Assembly: GCF_024753215.1 (NCBI RefSeq) | Contig: NZ_JANUGV010000007.1 | Coordinates: forward strand, 186,001 to 250,000 | Direction: 5' to 3' | Source: Massilia solisilvae | GTDB taxonomy: Bacteria; Pseudomonadota; Gammaproteobacteria; Burkholderiales; Burkholderiaceae_D | DNA: 64,000 bases | Part shown: positions 53,857 to 64,000 of the stretch, in pieces | How the letters are laid out: the number at the start of each line of letters is the position of its first letter | Position numbering within the stretch: position 1 is the first letter of the stretch | Position numbers and translations under genes: made by a program | The notes under the pieces: generated by a model | What the model was told of the DNA's origin: nothing | Databases searched by the model: none | The model's input: the letters and a program-made list of their open reading frames with translations, nothing else

Positions 53857-54792
53857 ATGCTCAAACAACGAACCGTCAAACAGGTAGTGCGCACCACCGG
53901 CGTGGGCCTGCACTCGGGTACCAAGGTCGAGCTGACCTTGCGTCCGGCCGCGGTCGACACCGGCATTGTGTTCCGCCGTGTCGATCTCGACCCGGTGGTC
54001 GAATTCCCCGCCAGTGCCGAAGTGGTCGGCGACACCCGCATGGCCTCGGTCCTGGTCCGGGACGGCGCGCGCGTCTCCACCGTCGAGCACCTGATGTCCG
54101 CCTGCGCGGGCCTTGGCATCGACAACCTGTACGTGGACGTCTCGGCCGAAGAGATCCCGATCATGGACGGTTCGGCCTCCTCGTTCGTCTTCCTGCTGCA
54201 GCAGGCCGGCGTGCAGGAGCAGGCCGCGCCCAAGAAATTCATCCGCGTGCTCAAAGACGTCGAAGTGCGCCAGGGTAGCGGCGCCAACGAGAAGTGGGCG
54301 CGCCTGTCGCCGTACGACGGCTTCAAGCTCGACTTTTTCATCGAATTCAACCATCCGGCGGTGGACGGCACCTCGCAGCGTGCCAGTGTCGATTTCGGCA
54401 CCGTCTCGTACGTGCACGACGTGGCGCGCGCCCGCACCTTCGGCTTCATGCAGGACGTGGAAAGCCTGCGTGGCATGGGCCTGGCCCGCGGCGGCTCGCT
54501 CGAGAACGCGATCGTCATGGACGAGTACCGCATCCTCAACGCCGACGGCCTGCGCTACGACGACGAGTTCGTGCGCCACAAGATCCTCGACGCGATCGGC
54601 GACCTGTACCTGGTCGGCTATCCGCTGCTGGCCCATTACACCGCGCACAAGTCCGGCCACGCGCTCAACAACGACCTGCTGCGCGCGCTGCTGGCCGACC
54701 GCGACGCCTACGAAATCGTCTCCTTCGACGCGCCGGGCACGGCGCCGGTGTCCTATGTGCGCCAGATGGCGCGCGAGTGGGCGCTCACCTGA
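53857..54792 (+). CDS. lpxC: UDP-3-O-acyl-N-acetylglucosamine deacetylase
   Basis: A 311-residue zinc enzyme making the committed step of lipid A synthesis. Conserved parts are TGVGLHSGTKVELTLRPA, the zinc-binding STVEHLMSA, EIPIMDGSASSF, and HKSGHALNNDLLRAL with the second zinc and acid/base histidines. There is no Shine-Dalgarno sequence before the ATG. Here lpxC is separated from ftsZ by a methyltransferase, peroxiredoxin, GNAT and DMT gene. Confidence 0.97.
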   Translation: MLKQRTVKQVVRTTGVGLHSGTKVELTLRPAAVDTGIVFRRVDLDPVVEFPASAEVVGDTRMASVLVRDGARVSTVEHLMSACAGLGIDNLYVDVSAEEIPIMDGSASSFVFLLQQAGVQEQAAPKKFIRVLKDVEVRQGSGANEKWARLSPYDGFKLDFFIEFNHPAVDGTSQRASVDFGTVSYVHDVARARTFGFMQDVESLRGMGLARGGSLENAIVMDEYRILNADGLRYDDEFVRHKILDAIGDLYLVGYPLLAHYTAHKSGHALNNDLLRALLADRDAYEIVSFDAPGTAPVSYVRQMAREWALT

Positions 54793-54804
54793 GCGCGGCT
54801 TCGC

Positions 54805-54900
54805 GTAGGGTGGGCAGATTTCTGCCCACGCGTCCAAACAGTGCGAGCGTCAACGCGGCGTGACGTCGAACGCGTGGGCAGGAAACCTGCCCACCCTACG
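54805..54900. repeat. Paired GTGGGCAG-type palindromes between lpxC and dciA
   Basis: Plus-oriented unit (54805-54835, GTAGGGTGGGCAGATTT...) and minus-oriented unit ending CTGCCCACCCTACG at 54900, in the same face-to-face layout as at 26211 and 50390. It lies between convergent lpxC and the DUF721 gene and may end both transcripts. Confidence 0.88.
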
Positions 54901-54903
54901 AAA

Positions 54904-55404
54904 TCATCCCTGCTGTTTGCGCTTGGCCGCCAGCGACCTGATCGCCGCGATCAGGTCCGCATTCTGCGCCGTCTGCGGCAGCGCATCGCCCAGATCCTCG
55001 AACGCCTGCACCGCCGTCGGCGGCAGTTCGAGCGTGCGCATCTTCATCTGTTCCGGAACCGGCCGCGTGACCTGAACCTTGAGCTTGATCGAGTCCACTT
55101 GCCAGCCGCGCTGCTGCAGCCCGTTCTGCAGCTTGAGCGTCTGCTGCTTGAGCCTCGCCGCCAGCGCCGAACTGGGCACGGCCAGCACCAGCGCGCCCTC
55201 CTGGAACGAGAGCACGTCGCACGCCGAGAACATCGCCGGCAGCAGGGCCGCGCAGTCGCTCTGCAGGCGCGCCATGCGCATGGCGGCAGGCAGCAGGGCC
55301 GCCATCCTGTCGTTCGCACGCAGGAACTCGGTGGCGCCGAAGGATGTCTTGTGGGTCCGGGTGCCGTAAATGTGGACCGGACGGGCATTGTGGGAGAACT
55401 GCAT
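54904..55404 (-). CDS. dciA: DUF721/DciA family protein (putative DnaB helicase loader)
   Basis: A 166-residue protein with the DUF721 domain (about 15-115, FLRANDRMAALLPAAMRMAR to WQVDSIKLKVQVTRP). DciA proteins load the replicative helicase in bacteria that lack DnaC. The C-terminal tail is helical and basic (IAAIRSLAAKRKQQG). In many proteobacteria this gene sits upstream of secA on the opposite strand, as here. The symbol is by family and position. Confidence 0.83.
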   Translation of the reverse strand: MQFSHNARPVHIYGTRTHKTSFGATEFLRANDRMAALLPAAMRMARLQSDCAALLPAMFSACDVLSFQEGALVLAVPSSALAARLKQQTLKLQNGLQQRGWQVDSIKLKVQVTRPVPEQMKMRTLELPPTAVQAFEDLGDALPQTAQNADLIAAIRSLAAKRKQQG

Positions 55405-55531
55405 CCCGTCAACATACCACAGCCGGGACCGTCTGGCAGCACCGGCTGGCAGGACAGTTCAGTTTGATAACTTTCTTTGACCCCAAGTACTTGTTATCCC
55501 GGCTGTAGCCCCCAAGTGTGGCGACGCCGCA

Positions 55532-55540
55532 TGCTAAAAT
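55532..55540 (+). promoter_or_regulatory. Extended -10 promoter of secA
   Basis: TGC-TAAAAT is an extended -10 element (TAAAAT, 5 of 6), 82 bp before the secA ATG. No good -35 is seen, as allowed for extended -10 promoters. In the predicted leader, TGATATC occurs twice, 4 bp apart (55572-55589). Confidence 0.5.
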
Positions 55541-55622
55541 CAACGGTTTGCGGCCACAGGCGGTCTTCGAGTGATATCATTTTGATATCTATCCCGGCGC
55601 GTATTTTTGAAGAATTCCAAGC

Positions 55623-58400
<2,778 letters not shown>

Positions 58401-58420
58401 TCCGCCAGCTGGGCAAAGTA

Positions 58421-58450
58421 AAAACGGCAGGTTGCACCTGCCGTTTTTTT
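58421..58450 (+). terminator. Rho-independent terminator after secA
   Basis: AAAACGGCAGGT (58421-58432), loop TGC, ACCTGCCGTTTT (58436-58447) forms a perfect 12-bp stem followed by more T residues. Confidence 0.94.
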
Positions 58451-58466
58451 CGGCTTCGGTGAAAAC

Positions 58467-58500
58467 GCAGGGTGGGCAGGTCTCCCTGCCCACGCGTTCA
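58467..58500. repeat. GTGGGCAG-type palindrome, single unit
   Basis: GCAGGGTGGGCAGGTC / TCCCTGCCCACGCGTTCA lies between the secA terminator and the tyrosinase gene end. It is a well-kept single unit. Confidence 0.85.
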
Positions 58501-58539
58501 GTCAGTGCGGCCGCGATACTGTATCGTGCGTGGCCACGG

Positions 58540-60213
58540 TCAGTACACCTCGACGTTCACCGCCAACAGCTCCACGGCGCCCCCATGGCCCATGCCGTCG
58601 TGCGCCGCATGCATCGGCACAACGCGCAACCGCACGTTGCCGTCCGCTGCCACCTGGCCGAGCTTCTGCCCGAGAGGTATCACGTAGGACAGCGCCGCAC
58701 CGTGTGCGTGGTGGCCGAACATGGCGATCGCGCCCACGTAGAACGGGCTGGCCGCATCCACCTGTGACAGGTCGTCCGGACCGTTGACGACGATGACATA
58801 GTCGTTGTGTTCCGAATGCGGGAAGTTCAGCGTCAGGTTCGCGACCAGTACGCTGCCCGCAGCTGTGGCCTGCTCGATGGCGCCGGCCGGGAGCTGCACA
58901 AGACCACTGGCCGCCTGTCCACCCCGGCCGAGCCGGTCGACGACTTTGCCGCTGAACACGCGCCGCGCTGCCAGCCGGCCTTTCGGCTTGCCCTTCGCTT
59001 GCGCGACCACATCCTCGCCCGACCCGGGCTCATAGTCGTAGTGGAAGGCCGCCATCGCCTCGTAGTCGCCGCCGCGCGTCTTCGCCACCGGCGCGCCCGT
59101 GCTGTCGACGAAAAACAGCATCGGCTCGCTGGCCCAGCGGTAGTAATCGGTGTTCTTTTCCTCGGGCGATTTCTGGTCGTCCGGCAGGTCGGTCCGCAGT
59201 TCCGAGCCGGCGGGCAATGTCGGCAGGCCAAGCGCTTGCTGCTTGCGCGTCCACACGTCCCACAGGCGGTCCATGTTCCCGTGGTGCAGGAAGAAGATCG
59301 GATCGACGGGCGAGAGCATGTCGGTCATGAAGCCCATCGCATCGACAAAGTTACAGTCGCGCGAGCCCACGCAGCGGTGCACCAGGTTGTGCGGCTGCGC
59401 CTCGAGGATGCCGAAGCCCGCCATCGCGCTGTGATTCGGCGCCTTGAAGCTGCCGAAGGTAGTGAAGTCCTGCGCCGCCAGCGCGGCATGGATGGTGCCG
59501 ATCGACACCGCGGCTGCCGTCATCGGCGTAAACTCGGGGTGCTCGCGCCGCAGCCCGCGCGCGCCCGGCTGGTCGTAGAACAGGCGGCCGGACGGATCGG
59601 TCACGATGTCGAACATCAGGTCGGGGTCGAAGCGCATCCGGCGCATCAGTAGCTGGCCGTATTGCGAGCGTTGCTGGAACACGCCGCCGGGCGAGGTCCA
59701 GTAGCCGGAGTTCTCGATCGCACGCTTGAGCCGCGCCTCGAAGTCGGGCGCGGTCGGGATGTAGGCGCTGTGGTTCGGGTCGAGCATGTCGTCGAACATG
59801 CCATCCGGGACTTTGGGCTCGGCCGTCCAGTCCCAGTACGGCAGCGCGAACTGGGGATCGCCACTCAGCTCGCGGCAGATCTGCTCGAACCAGCCCAGGT
59901 AGCCGCGGTGCCAGGGCAGGAACCACCAGTTGCCGTGCGGGCAGTCCACCGTGTGGATGATGGCGTGGCGATACCAGTTGCGCGGGTCTTCCGGCGGCAG
60001 CGCGAGCATGGCGCGCACGGCTTTCGCATAGCTTTTGAGTATGCGCGGGCCGTGCGGTCCCGACGCGTTGTAGCGGCGGTAGCGCACGCCGTTGGCCACC
60101 GACTGGCCCAGTGAAGAGGCCAGCGGCAGCATGCTGGCGCAAACGGCAATTCCTGTTTTCTTCAGCGCATCACGGCGTGACACGCTGAACGTATTGCTCG
60201 GCGGTTTCATCAT
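58540..60213 (-). CDS. Tat-exported tyrosinase family copper oxidase
   Basis: A 557-residue type-3 copper protein. A Tat signal is present (SVSRRDALKKTG, then a hydrophobic stretch to about residue 40). The CuA region holds His87, His93 and His102 in HTVDCPHGNWWFLPWHRG; His93-His102 spacing is the usual nine. The CuB region has HNLVHRCVG and then DPIFFLHHGNMDRLWDVW. The C-terminal about 200 residues form an extra domain (KGRLAARRVFSGKVVDRLGR onward) as in polyphenol-oxidase or long tyrosinases, possibly shielding the site. Likely oxidises phenols in the periplasm. No copper-chaperone gene is adjacent. Confidence 0.9.
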   Translation of the reverse strand: MMKPPSNTFSVSRRDALKKTGIAVCASMLPLASSLGQSVANGVRYRRYNASGPHGPRILKSYAKAVRAMLALPPEDPRNWYRHAIIHTVDCPHGNWWFLPWHRGYLGWFEQICRELSGDPQFALPYWDWTAEPKVPDGMFDDMLDPNHSAYIPTAPDFEARLKRAIENSGYWTSPGGVFQQRSQYGQLLMRRMRFDPDLMFDIVTDPSGRLFYDQPGARGLRREHPEFTPMTAAAVSIGTIHAALAAQDFTTFGSFKAPNHSAMAGFGILEAQPHNLVHRCVGSRDCNFVDAMGFMTDMLSPVDPIFFLHHGNMDRLWDVWTRKQQALGLPTLPAGSELRTDLPDDQKSPEEKNTDYYRWASEPMLFFVDSTGAPVAKTRGGDYEAMAAFHYDYEPGSGEDVVAQAKGKPKGRLAARRVFSGKVVDRLGRGGQAASGLVQLPAGAIEQATAAGSVLVANLTLNFPHSEHNDYVIVVNGPDDLSQVDAASPFYVGAIAMFGHHAHGAALSYVIPLGQKLGQVAADGNVRLRVVPMHAAHDGMGHGGAVELLAVNVEVY

Positions 60214-60553
60214 GGGTTGCTCCGTTTGAGTGCAGGGCTTGATACGAGCTCAGCCTAGCGTGCGCGGACGCGCGGTCCGTGCCAAAGCTCAAACGGTCAC
60301 ATCAGCGAAGCCAAGGTTTCGCGTCAATTGCCAATCGAAAAGGGAAATGACTTTCCGGCGAAAAACGAGCACTGGCCGGAAAGCGTTCATAGCGCCGAGC
60401 GCCCCTCAGCTTTTCGTCATGCAACATCGTGGCGGACCGCCCAAACAATCCTAGCTTCCATTTTCAACGGTCGGCCTAGCGAATGTTCTTATTGCAATCC
60501 GTCGACTACAATTCTCCGATTCAATAGCTGACTATTTTTAATGGGATCAATTT
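60214..60553. other. Gene-free divergent intergenic region
   Basis: A 340-bp gap between divergent genes that becomes A/T-richer toward the right. It should hold both promoters; a TACAAT -10-like hexamer at 60507-60512 could serve the repeat-protein gene but has no good -35. No coding sequence, hairpin or repeat of either family is seen. Confidence 0.5.
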
Positions 60554-62731
60554 ATGCGCAACGGAGGAAGTCGTGGGGGTGCGGCGGATGCGCGTAGGCG
60601 TCTGAAGGATCTCGAGCCGCTGTCAGAGAAGGAAGCGGAGCTTCTGTCTTCCTGGACGCTCGGATCACCCGTTCCAACAGGGCAGGTACGCCCGGACGCT
60701 CCGTCACCCGCCAACATTGTTCGTGCAAATTTCGTTCGGTTCCTGCTACTGGGAGGGATCGATAGCGCGATTAAAGGAAGCGTATTTGAGCTTACTGGTG
60801 CTTGGGTCGACGAGGAACTAAAGTTGGCGTCCGCTCACATCGAGTCTACCCTGAAGTTCATCAACTGCACCTTTGCGCAGGCGATCAATTTCGCGGATAC
60901 GAATATTCGTGGCAGCGTGGTCTTCAAAGGTTGCAAGGCGCCGGGACTTGACGCACAAAGGATCTCTTGCACAGGGGACTTGTGGCTGCGCGAAATGCAG
61001 GGTTGCAGGCATTTGTTTTTGCGAGGCGCCCGGATCGGCGGGGACATTAATTGCAACGGATCGAGCGTCTCGGACATCCGCGCAGAGAACGCGATCGTTG
61101 GAGGCGGCGTCTTTCTCGCGGGCGGGTTTGAGGCTTCTTTAGCTGTATTCAGCGGTGCCAAGATAGAAGGATCATTGTTCTGCAATGGTGCTCGCTTTCC
61201 TGGCCGTGACGGACGCGCCATCCAGGCGCATGGTGCCACCATCGGAGGTGATATCTTTATAGGCGACGGCTGTTCAGCAGGAGGCTCCATTAACTTCTCC
61301 GCTGTCAGGCTTGGCGGGAATTTGGATGCGGATAAATTGGTGCTCACAAGCTCGAAGGAGTTTGCACTGAGCGCTGAAGGCATAACAATTGGGGGCGGCT
61401 TCACCTGCCGTGAGTCGGAAATTAACGGGACAGTGCGCTTGACGAGCGCGCACATTACCGGCACGCTTAACTTCAATGGAAGCAAGCTGACCGGTGAGCA
61501 CGGTGATGCGTTTTCGGCGGACAGATCGGTGATTGGAGGAACGGTTTTTCTTTCCAAGGGGTTCTCCGCGTCCGGGAAGACTCGCATCGTCGGCGCGCAC
61601 ATCGCCGGAAATCTGTCGCTCAAGGGAGCAAGCCTATGCGTTGGGGCAGGAGCGTCGTTCGCTGGTGATCGCGCATGTGTTGATGGCAACGTATATTTGT
61701 CCGAGGGGTTTGCCTCGGTTGGTGAAATTCGATTGCTTGGCATGCGTATCGGTGGGAGCCTCAGTTGTGCCGATTCGACCTACGAAAATCCAAACGGGGT
61801 GGCGGTCTTAGCCGATGCGCTGGTGGTCGAGAAGAGTTTCTTCTTTCGGAGGATGCGCAAGCCAGTGGATGGCGTGATCCTGACGGGCGCTAAGGTCGGC
61901 ATACTTGTTGACGATGAGATTAGCTGGGGCGGGGGATTGATCCTTGACGGCTTTACCTACGGGAGTATCGCGGCCGCTCCAGTCGATGCGGCAGCGCGAC
62001 TGCGGTGGTTGGACAAACAAAGGGCCGACCACTCCGGTCTTGAATCCGTTAAAGACGGCTTTAAGCCTCAACCGTGGAGGCAATTGCGCCAAGTTCTGCG
62101 ACAGATGGGGCATTTCGAGGATGCACGGGAGATATCTATCGCGTACGAAGAGCGGTTACGCTTTGCAGGTTTGATCGGGCAATCCCCCGCTCACCGAAAT
62201 CCTGTTAGCAAAGAGATTTCCCGTGCGGCGTCGCGGGCAGCCCATTACATTTTCGGTGCGTTGATCGGCTACGGTTACAGACCTCTCCGGCTGGTAAGCT
62301 GGTGTGTCCTCGTATGGTTGGTTTGCGCGGCGCTCTACTGGGTTGCTGCACTTCAGGGCGTCATGGCGCCATCGAACCCGCTTGTCTTCCAGAATGAGAA
62401 GTATCAGGACTGCGCGACTGATCGAGTCATCAATAAAACCGTAATCCCGGCAAACTGGTATCTCTGCGATCAATTACCCGAAGAATACACAGGCTTCAGC
62501 CCATTAGCTTATTCCCTGGATCTCATCCTTCCCCTTGTGGACCTTCAGCAGGAACGGGACTGGGCGCCAAAGGTCCCTACCCCGAGCGAGAGCTGGTGGA
62601 AGGAACTGACGGCGCTTAGCCTTAAACACATCGTCCGCCTTGTTGTTTGGATCGAGATACTCTTCGGGTGGATGGCCAGCTTGCTCTTGGTTGCAGTTGT
62701 ATCAGGGTTAACGAAGCGCGTTGAGGACTAA
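60554..62731 (+). CDS. Membrane-anchored protein with tandem beta-helix-like repeats, unknown function
   Basis: A 725-residue protein of no recognised named function. A charged N-terminus (about 1-50) is followed by a glycine-rich beta region (60-470). Within it, five tandem repeats of about 49 residues (43-49) start at I161, I204, L253, I301 and I350, with a sixth beginning at I399; each opens with the pattern [IL]-x-G-x-L and has a half-unit like IGG-x-VFLSKGFSA. This suggests a right-handed beta-helix. A helical segment (501-536, PWRQLRQVLRQMGHFEDARE) precedes two membrane helices at about 580-601 and 695-718, with a loop holding two cysteines (620, 638). Codon use is clearly less GC-rich than in neighbouring genes, a sign of possible transfer. 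No ribosome site is obvious. Confidence 0.75.
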   Translation: MRNGGSRGGAADARRRLKDLEPLSEKEAELLSSWTLGSPVPTGQVRPDAPSPANIVRANFVRFLLLGGIDSAIKGSVFELTGAWVDEELKLASAHIESTLKFINCTFAQAINFADTNIRGSVVFKGCKAPGLDAQRISCTGDLWLREMQGCRHLFLRGARIGGDINCNGSSVSDIRAENAIVGGGVFLAGGFEASLAVFSGAKIEGSLFCNGARFPGRDGRAIQAHGATIGGDIFIGDGCSAGGSINFSAVRLGGNLDADKLVLTSSKEFALSAEGITIGGGFTCRESEINGTVRLTSAHITGTLNFNGSKLTGEHGDAFSADRSVIGGTVFLSKGFSASGKTRIVGAHIAGNLSLKGASLCVGAGASFAGDRACVDGNVYLSEGFASVGEIRLLGMRIGGSLSCADSTYENPNGVAVLADALVVEKSFFFRRMRKPVDGVILTGAKVGILVDDEISWGGGLILDGFTYGSIAAAPVDAAARLRWLDKQRADHSGLESVKDGFKPQPWRQLRQVLRQMGHFEDAREISIAYEERLRFAGLIGQSPAHRNPVSKEISRAASRAAHYIFGALIGYGYRPLRLVSWCVLVWLVCAALYWVAALQGVMAPSNPLVFQNEKYQDCATDRVINKTVIPANWYLCDQLPEEYTGFSPLAYSLDLILPLVDLQQERDWAPKVPTPSESWWKELTALSLKHIVRLVVWIEILFGWMASLLLVAVVSGLTKRVED

Positions 62732-62773
62732 TTTTAAGAGTGCCAGAGATTGCCGCGAAAGACCTGGCGCCCG

Positions 62774-63832
62774 CTAATGGGCCTGCCGCCGGAACACCTT
62801 CTCCTCGTGCCACAGCGTCACGAACAGCGTCATCACCACCGGCCCGACGAACAGCCCGATCAGTCCGAGCGTCTCCACGCCGCCGAGGATGCCCAGCAAC
62901 ACCGCCAGGAACGGCAGCTTGGTCGCATTGCCGATCATGGTCGGGCGCACGAAATGGTCGGCCACGAACAGCACGACGGCGCCCCACGCGATGATGGCGC
63001 CGGCGCCGATGGTGTTGCCGTTGTAGAAGAGCAGCGCCGCCACGCTGCCGAACGCGAGCGGCGCGCCGAACGGGATGATCGCCAGCACGCCGGTTGCGGC
63101 CGCCCACAGCACCGCCGAGGGCACGCCTGCAAATTCGTACGCGATCCCGAGCAGGATGCCTTCGGCCAGCCCGACCAGCACCAGGCCGTTGACGGTGGCG
63201 CGAATCGCGATCGGAACACGGTTCGAATACAGCGCCCAGCGCTGGCTGCCGATCAGGTGGTTGCCGATCGCGTCCAGCTGCGACTGCAGCGCGGCGCCGT
63301 CCTTGTAGAAGAAGAACAGGCACAGGAAGGCGAACAGCACGTCGATCATGCGGTGCATGACGCCGCTGCCGAACGTGCGCAGCACCTCGCTCGCGGTATG
63401 CATGCGAGTAACCGAGCCGTCGGTGAGCAGGTGCGTCAGGCCGTGCGGCTGGCTGAGCGTGGTCTGCCACCAATTAAGGACGGCATTGCCGATCAGGGGA
63501 ATGCGCACCAGCCAGTCCGGCGCGGCCAGTCCTTCGTTGTTGGCGCTGGCCACCAGCGCGGCCAGCGCGGGCGCCTGTTTGGCCCCCTGCATGATGCCCA
63601 AGGCGAGCGGGGTGATGAACACGACCGCACACATCACCGTGACCACGAGCGCGGCGCCGATCTCGCGTCCTCCCAGCGAGCGCAGCGCCCGTTTGTACAA
63701 GGGCCAGGTCGCAATCGCCAGGATGGCGGCCCACAGCAGGGGCAGCACGAAACGCTGGGTCACGAAAATGGCAAAGCCGATGATCGCGAGCGAAAAGACG
63801 GCACTGAGCACACTGCGTTGGGTTTCGGACAT
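62774..63832 (-). CDS. AI-2E family transporter (second copy)
   Basis: A 352-residue membrane protein with about eight helices of the AI-2E/PerM family. Start at MSETQRSVLS is chosen because GGAGAA lies 6 bp upstream; two in-frame ATGs further up are possible. Regions shared with the copy at 1026 include the central FFYKDGAALQ-type segment (FLYRDGHTLL in the other), ILAIIPFGAPLAFG, and DHFVRPTMIGNATKLPFLAV near the C-terminus. Substrate unknown. The remaining 63833-64000 shows no gene. Confidence 0.86.
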   Translation of the reverse strand: MSETQRSVLSAVFSLAIIGFAIFVTQRFVLPLLWAAILAIATWPLYKRALRSLGGREIGAALVVTVMCAVVFITPLALGIMQGAKQAPALAALVASANNEGLAAPDWLVRIPLIGNAVLNWWQTTLSQPHGLTHLLTDGSVTRMHTASEVLRTFGSGVMHRMIDVLFAFLCLFFFYKDGAALQSQLDAIGNHLIGSQRWALYSNRVPIAIRATVNGLVLVGLAEGILLGIAYEFAGVPSAVLWAAATGVLAIIPFGAPLAFGSVAALLFYNGNTIGAGAIIAWGAVVLFVADHFVRPTMIGNATKLPFLAVLLGILGGVETLGLIGLFVGPVVMTLFVTLWHEEKVFRRQAH

Positions 63833-64000
63833 CCGGTTCTCCATGCGAAAGGCTGCAGGCATTATAAAGATTTCATGTCCTGGTGGCCTTTGTTAAGCCA
63901 TTAGCTCAGGTTAAGCGCGACCGCACAATCGCTATTGCCGGGAAAAGCTGCACGGCTCTCATTGTTTCGTGGTGGCGGTACAATATCGGATTTCCTATAT

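Overview
The window is dense, high-GC chromosomal DNA from a betaproteobacterium. It most likely belongs to Burkholderiales, family Oxalobacteraceae (Massilia/Duganella/Telluria-like). Reasons: a complete betaproteobacterial-order division and cell-wall (dcw) cluster ending in ftsZ and, a little further on, lpxC and secA; a 332-residue Omp32-type porin; an RpoH with a clean RpoH box; a ctaB-sco pair; and many short GTAGGGTGGGCAG palindromes between genes. There are no phage genes, insertion sequences, tRNAs or CRISPR arrays. The assignment is from protein character and gene order, not from a database search.

Layout. 1-2831: end of the cytochrome oxidase assembly genes (ctaB, Sco), an AI-2E-type permease and a TMEM175-type channel. 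2931-8470: a CNNM/CorC protein and an NhaR-type LysR regulator, divergent from a DUF475-TerD-AIM24-TerD operon; two tandem LysR-like sites lie between them. 8509-13273: a double ABM-domain protein, then a YtrA-type GntR regulator, an ABC ATPase and two related permeases as one overlapping operon with a palindromic operator at its promoter. 13278-15474: gamma-glutamyltransferase and a lipoprotein. 15545-21252: pstS behind a good Pho box, a PhoB-like regulator, a GGDEF-EAL protein, and a porin whose promoter has a weaker Pho-like box with the same geometry. 21313-25722: rpoH (CIRCE element over its promoter) and the ftsY-ftsE-ftsX operon. 26004-32742: a ThDP enzyme, RNase P RNA, glpK, small membrane or periplasmic proteins and a Lon-like AAA+ ATPase.

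33105-50338 is the dcw cluster mraZ-rsmH-ftsL-ftsI-murE-murF-mraY-murD-ftsW-murG-murC-ddlB-ftsQ-ftsA-ftsZ, mostly with 1-4 bp overlaps or 1 bp gaps. It is preceded by a promoter carrying four MraZ-type boxes at 10-bp spacing. 50469-58400: a methyltransferase, peroxiredoxin, GNAT and DMT transporter gene, then lpxC, dciA-like and secA. 58540-63832: a Tat-exported tyrosinase, an unusual membrane-anchored repeat protein (725 residues, five tandem repeats of about 49 residues, lower GC), and a second AI-2E-type permease.

The central genes supply peptidoglycan precursor synthesis, divisome assembly, membrane insertion (FtsY), secretion (SecA) and lipid A synthesis (LpxC). The most interesting signals are regulatory (NhaR tandem sites, Pho boxes, CIRCE on rpoH, MraZ boxes, YtrA operator), the two dispersed palindrome families, and the tandem-repeat membrane protein at 60554-62731.
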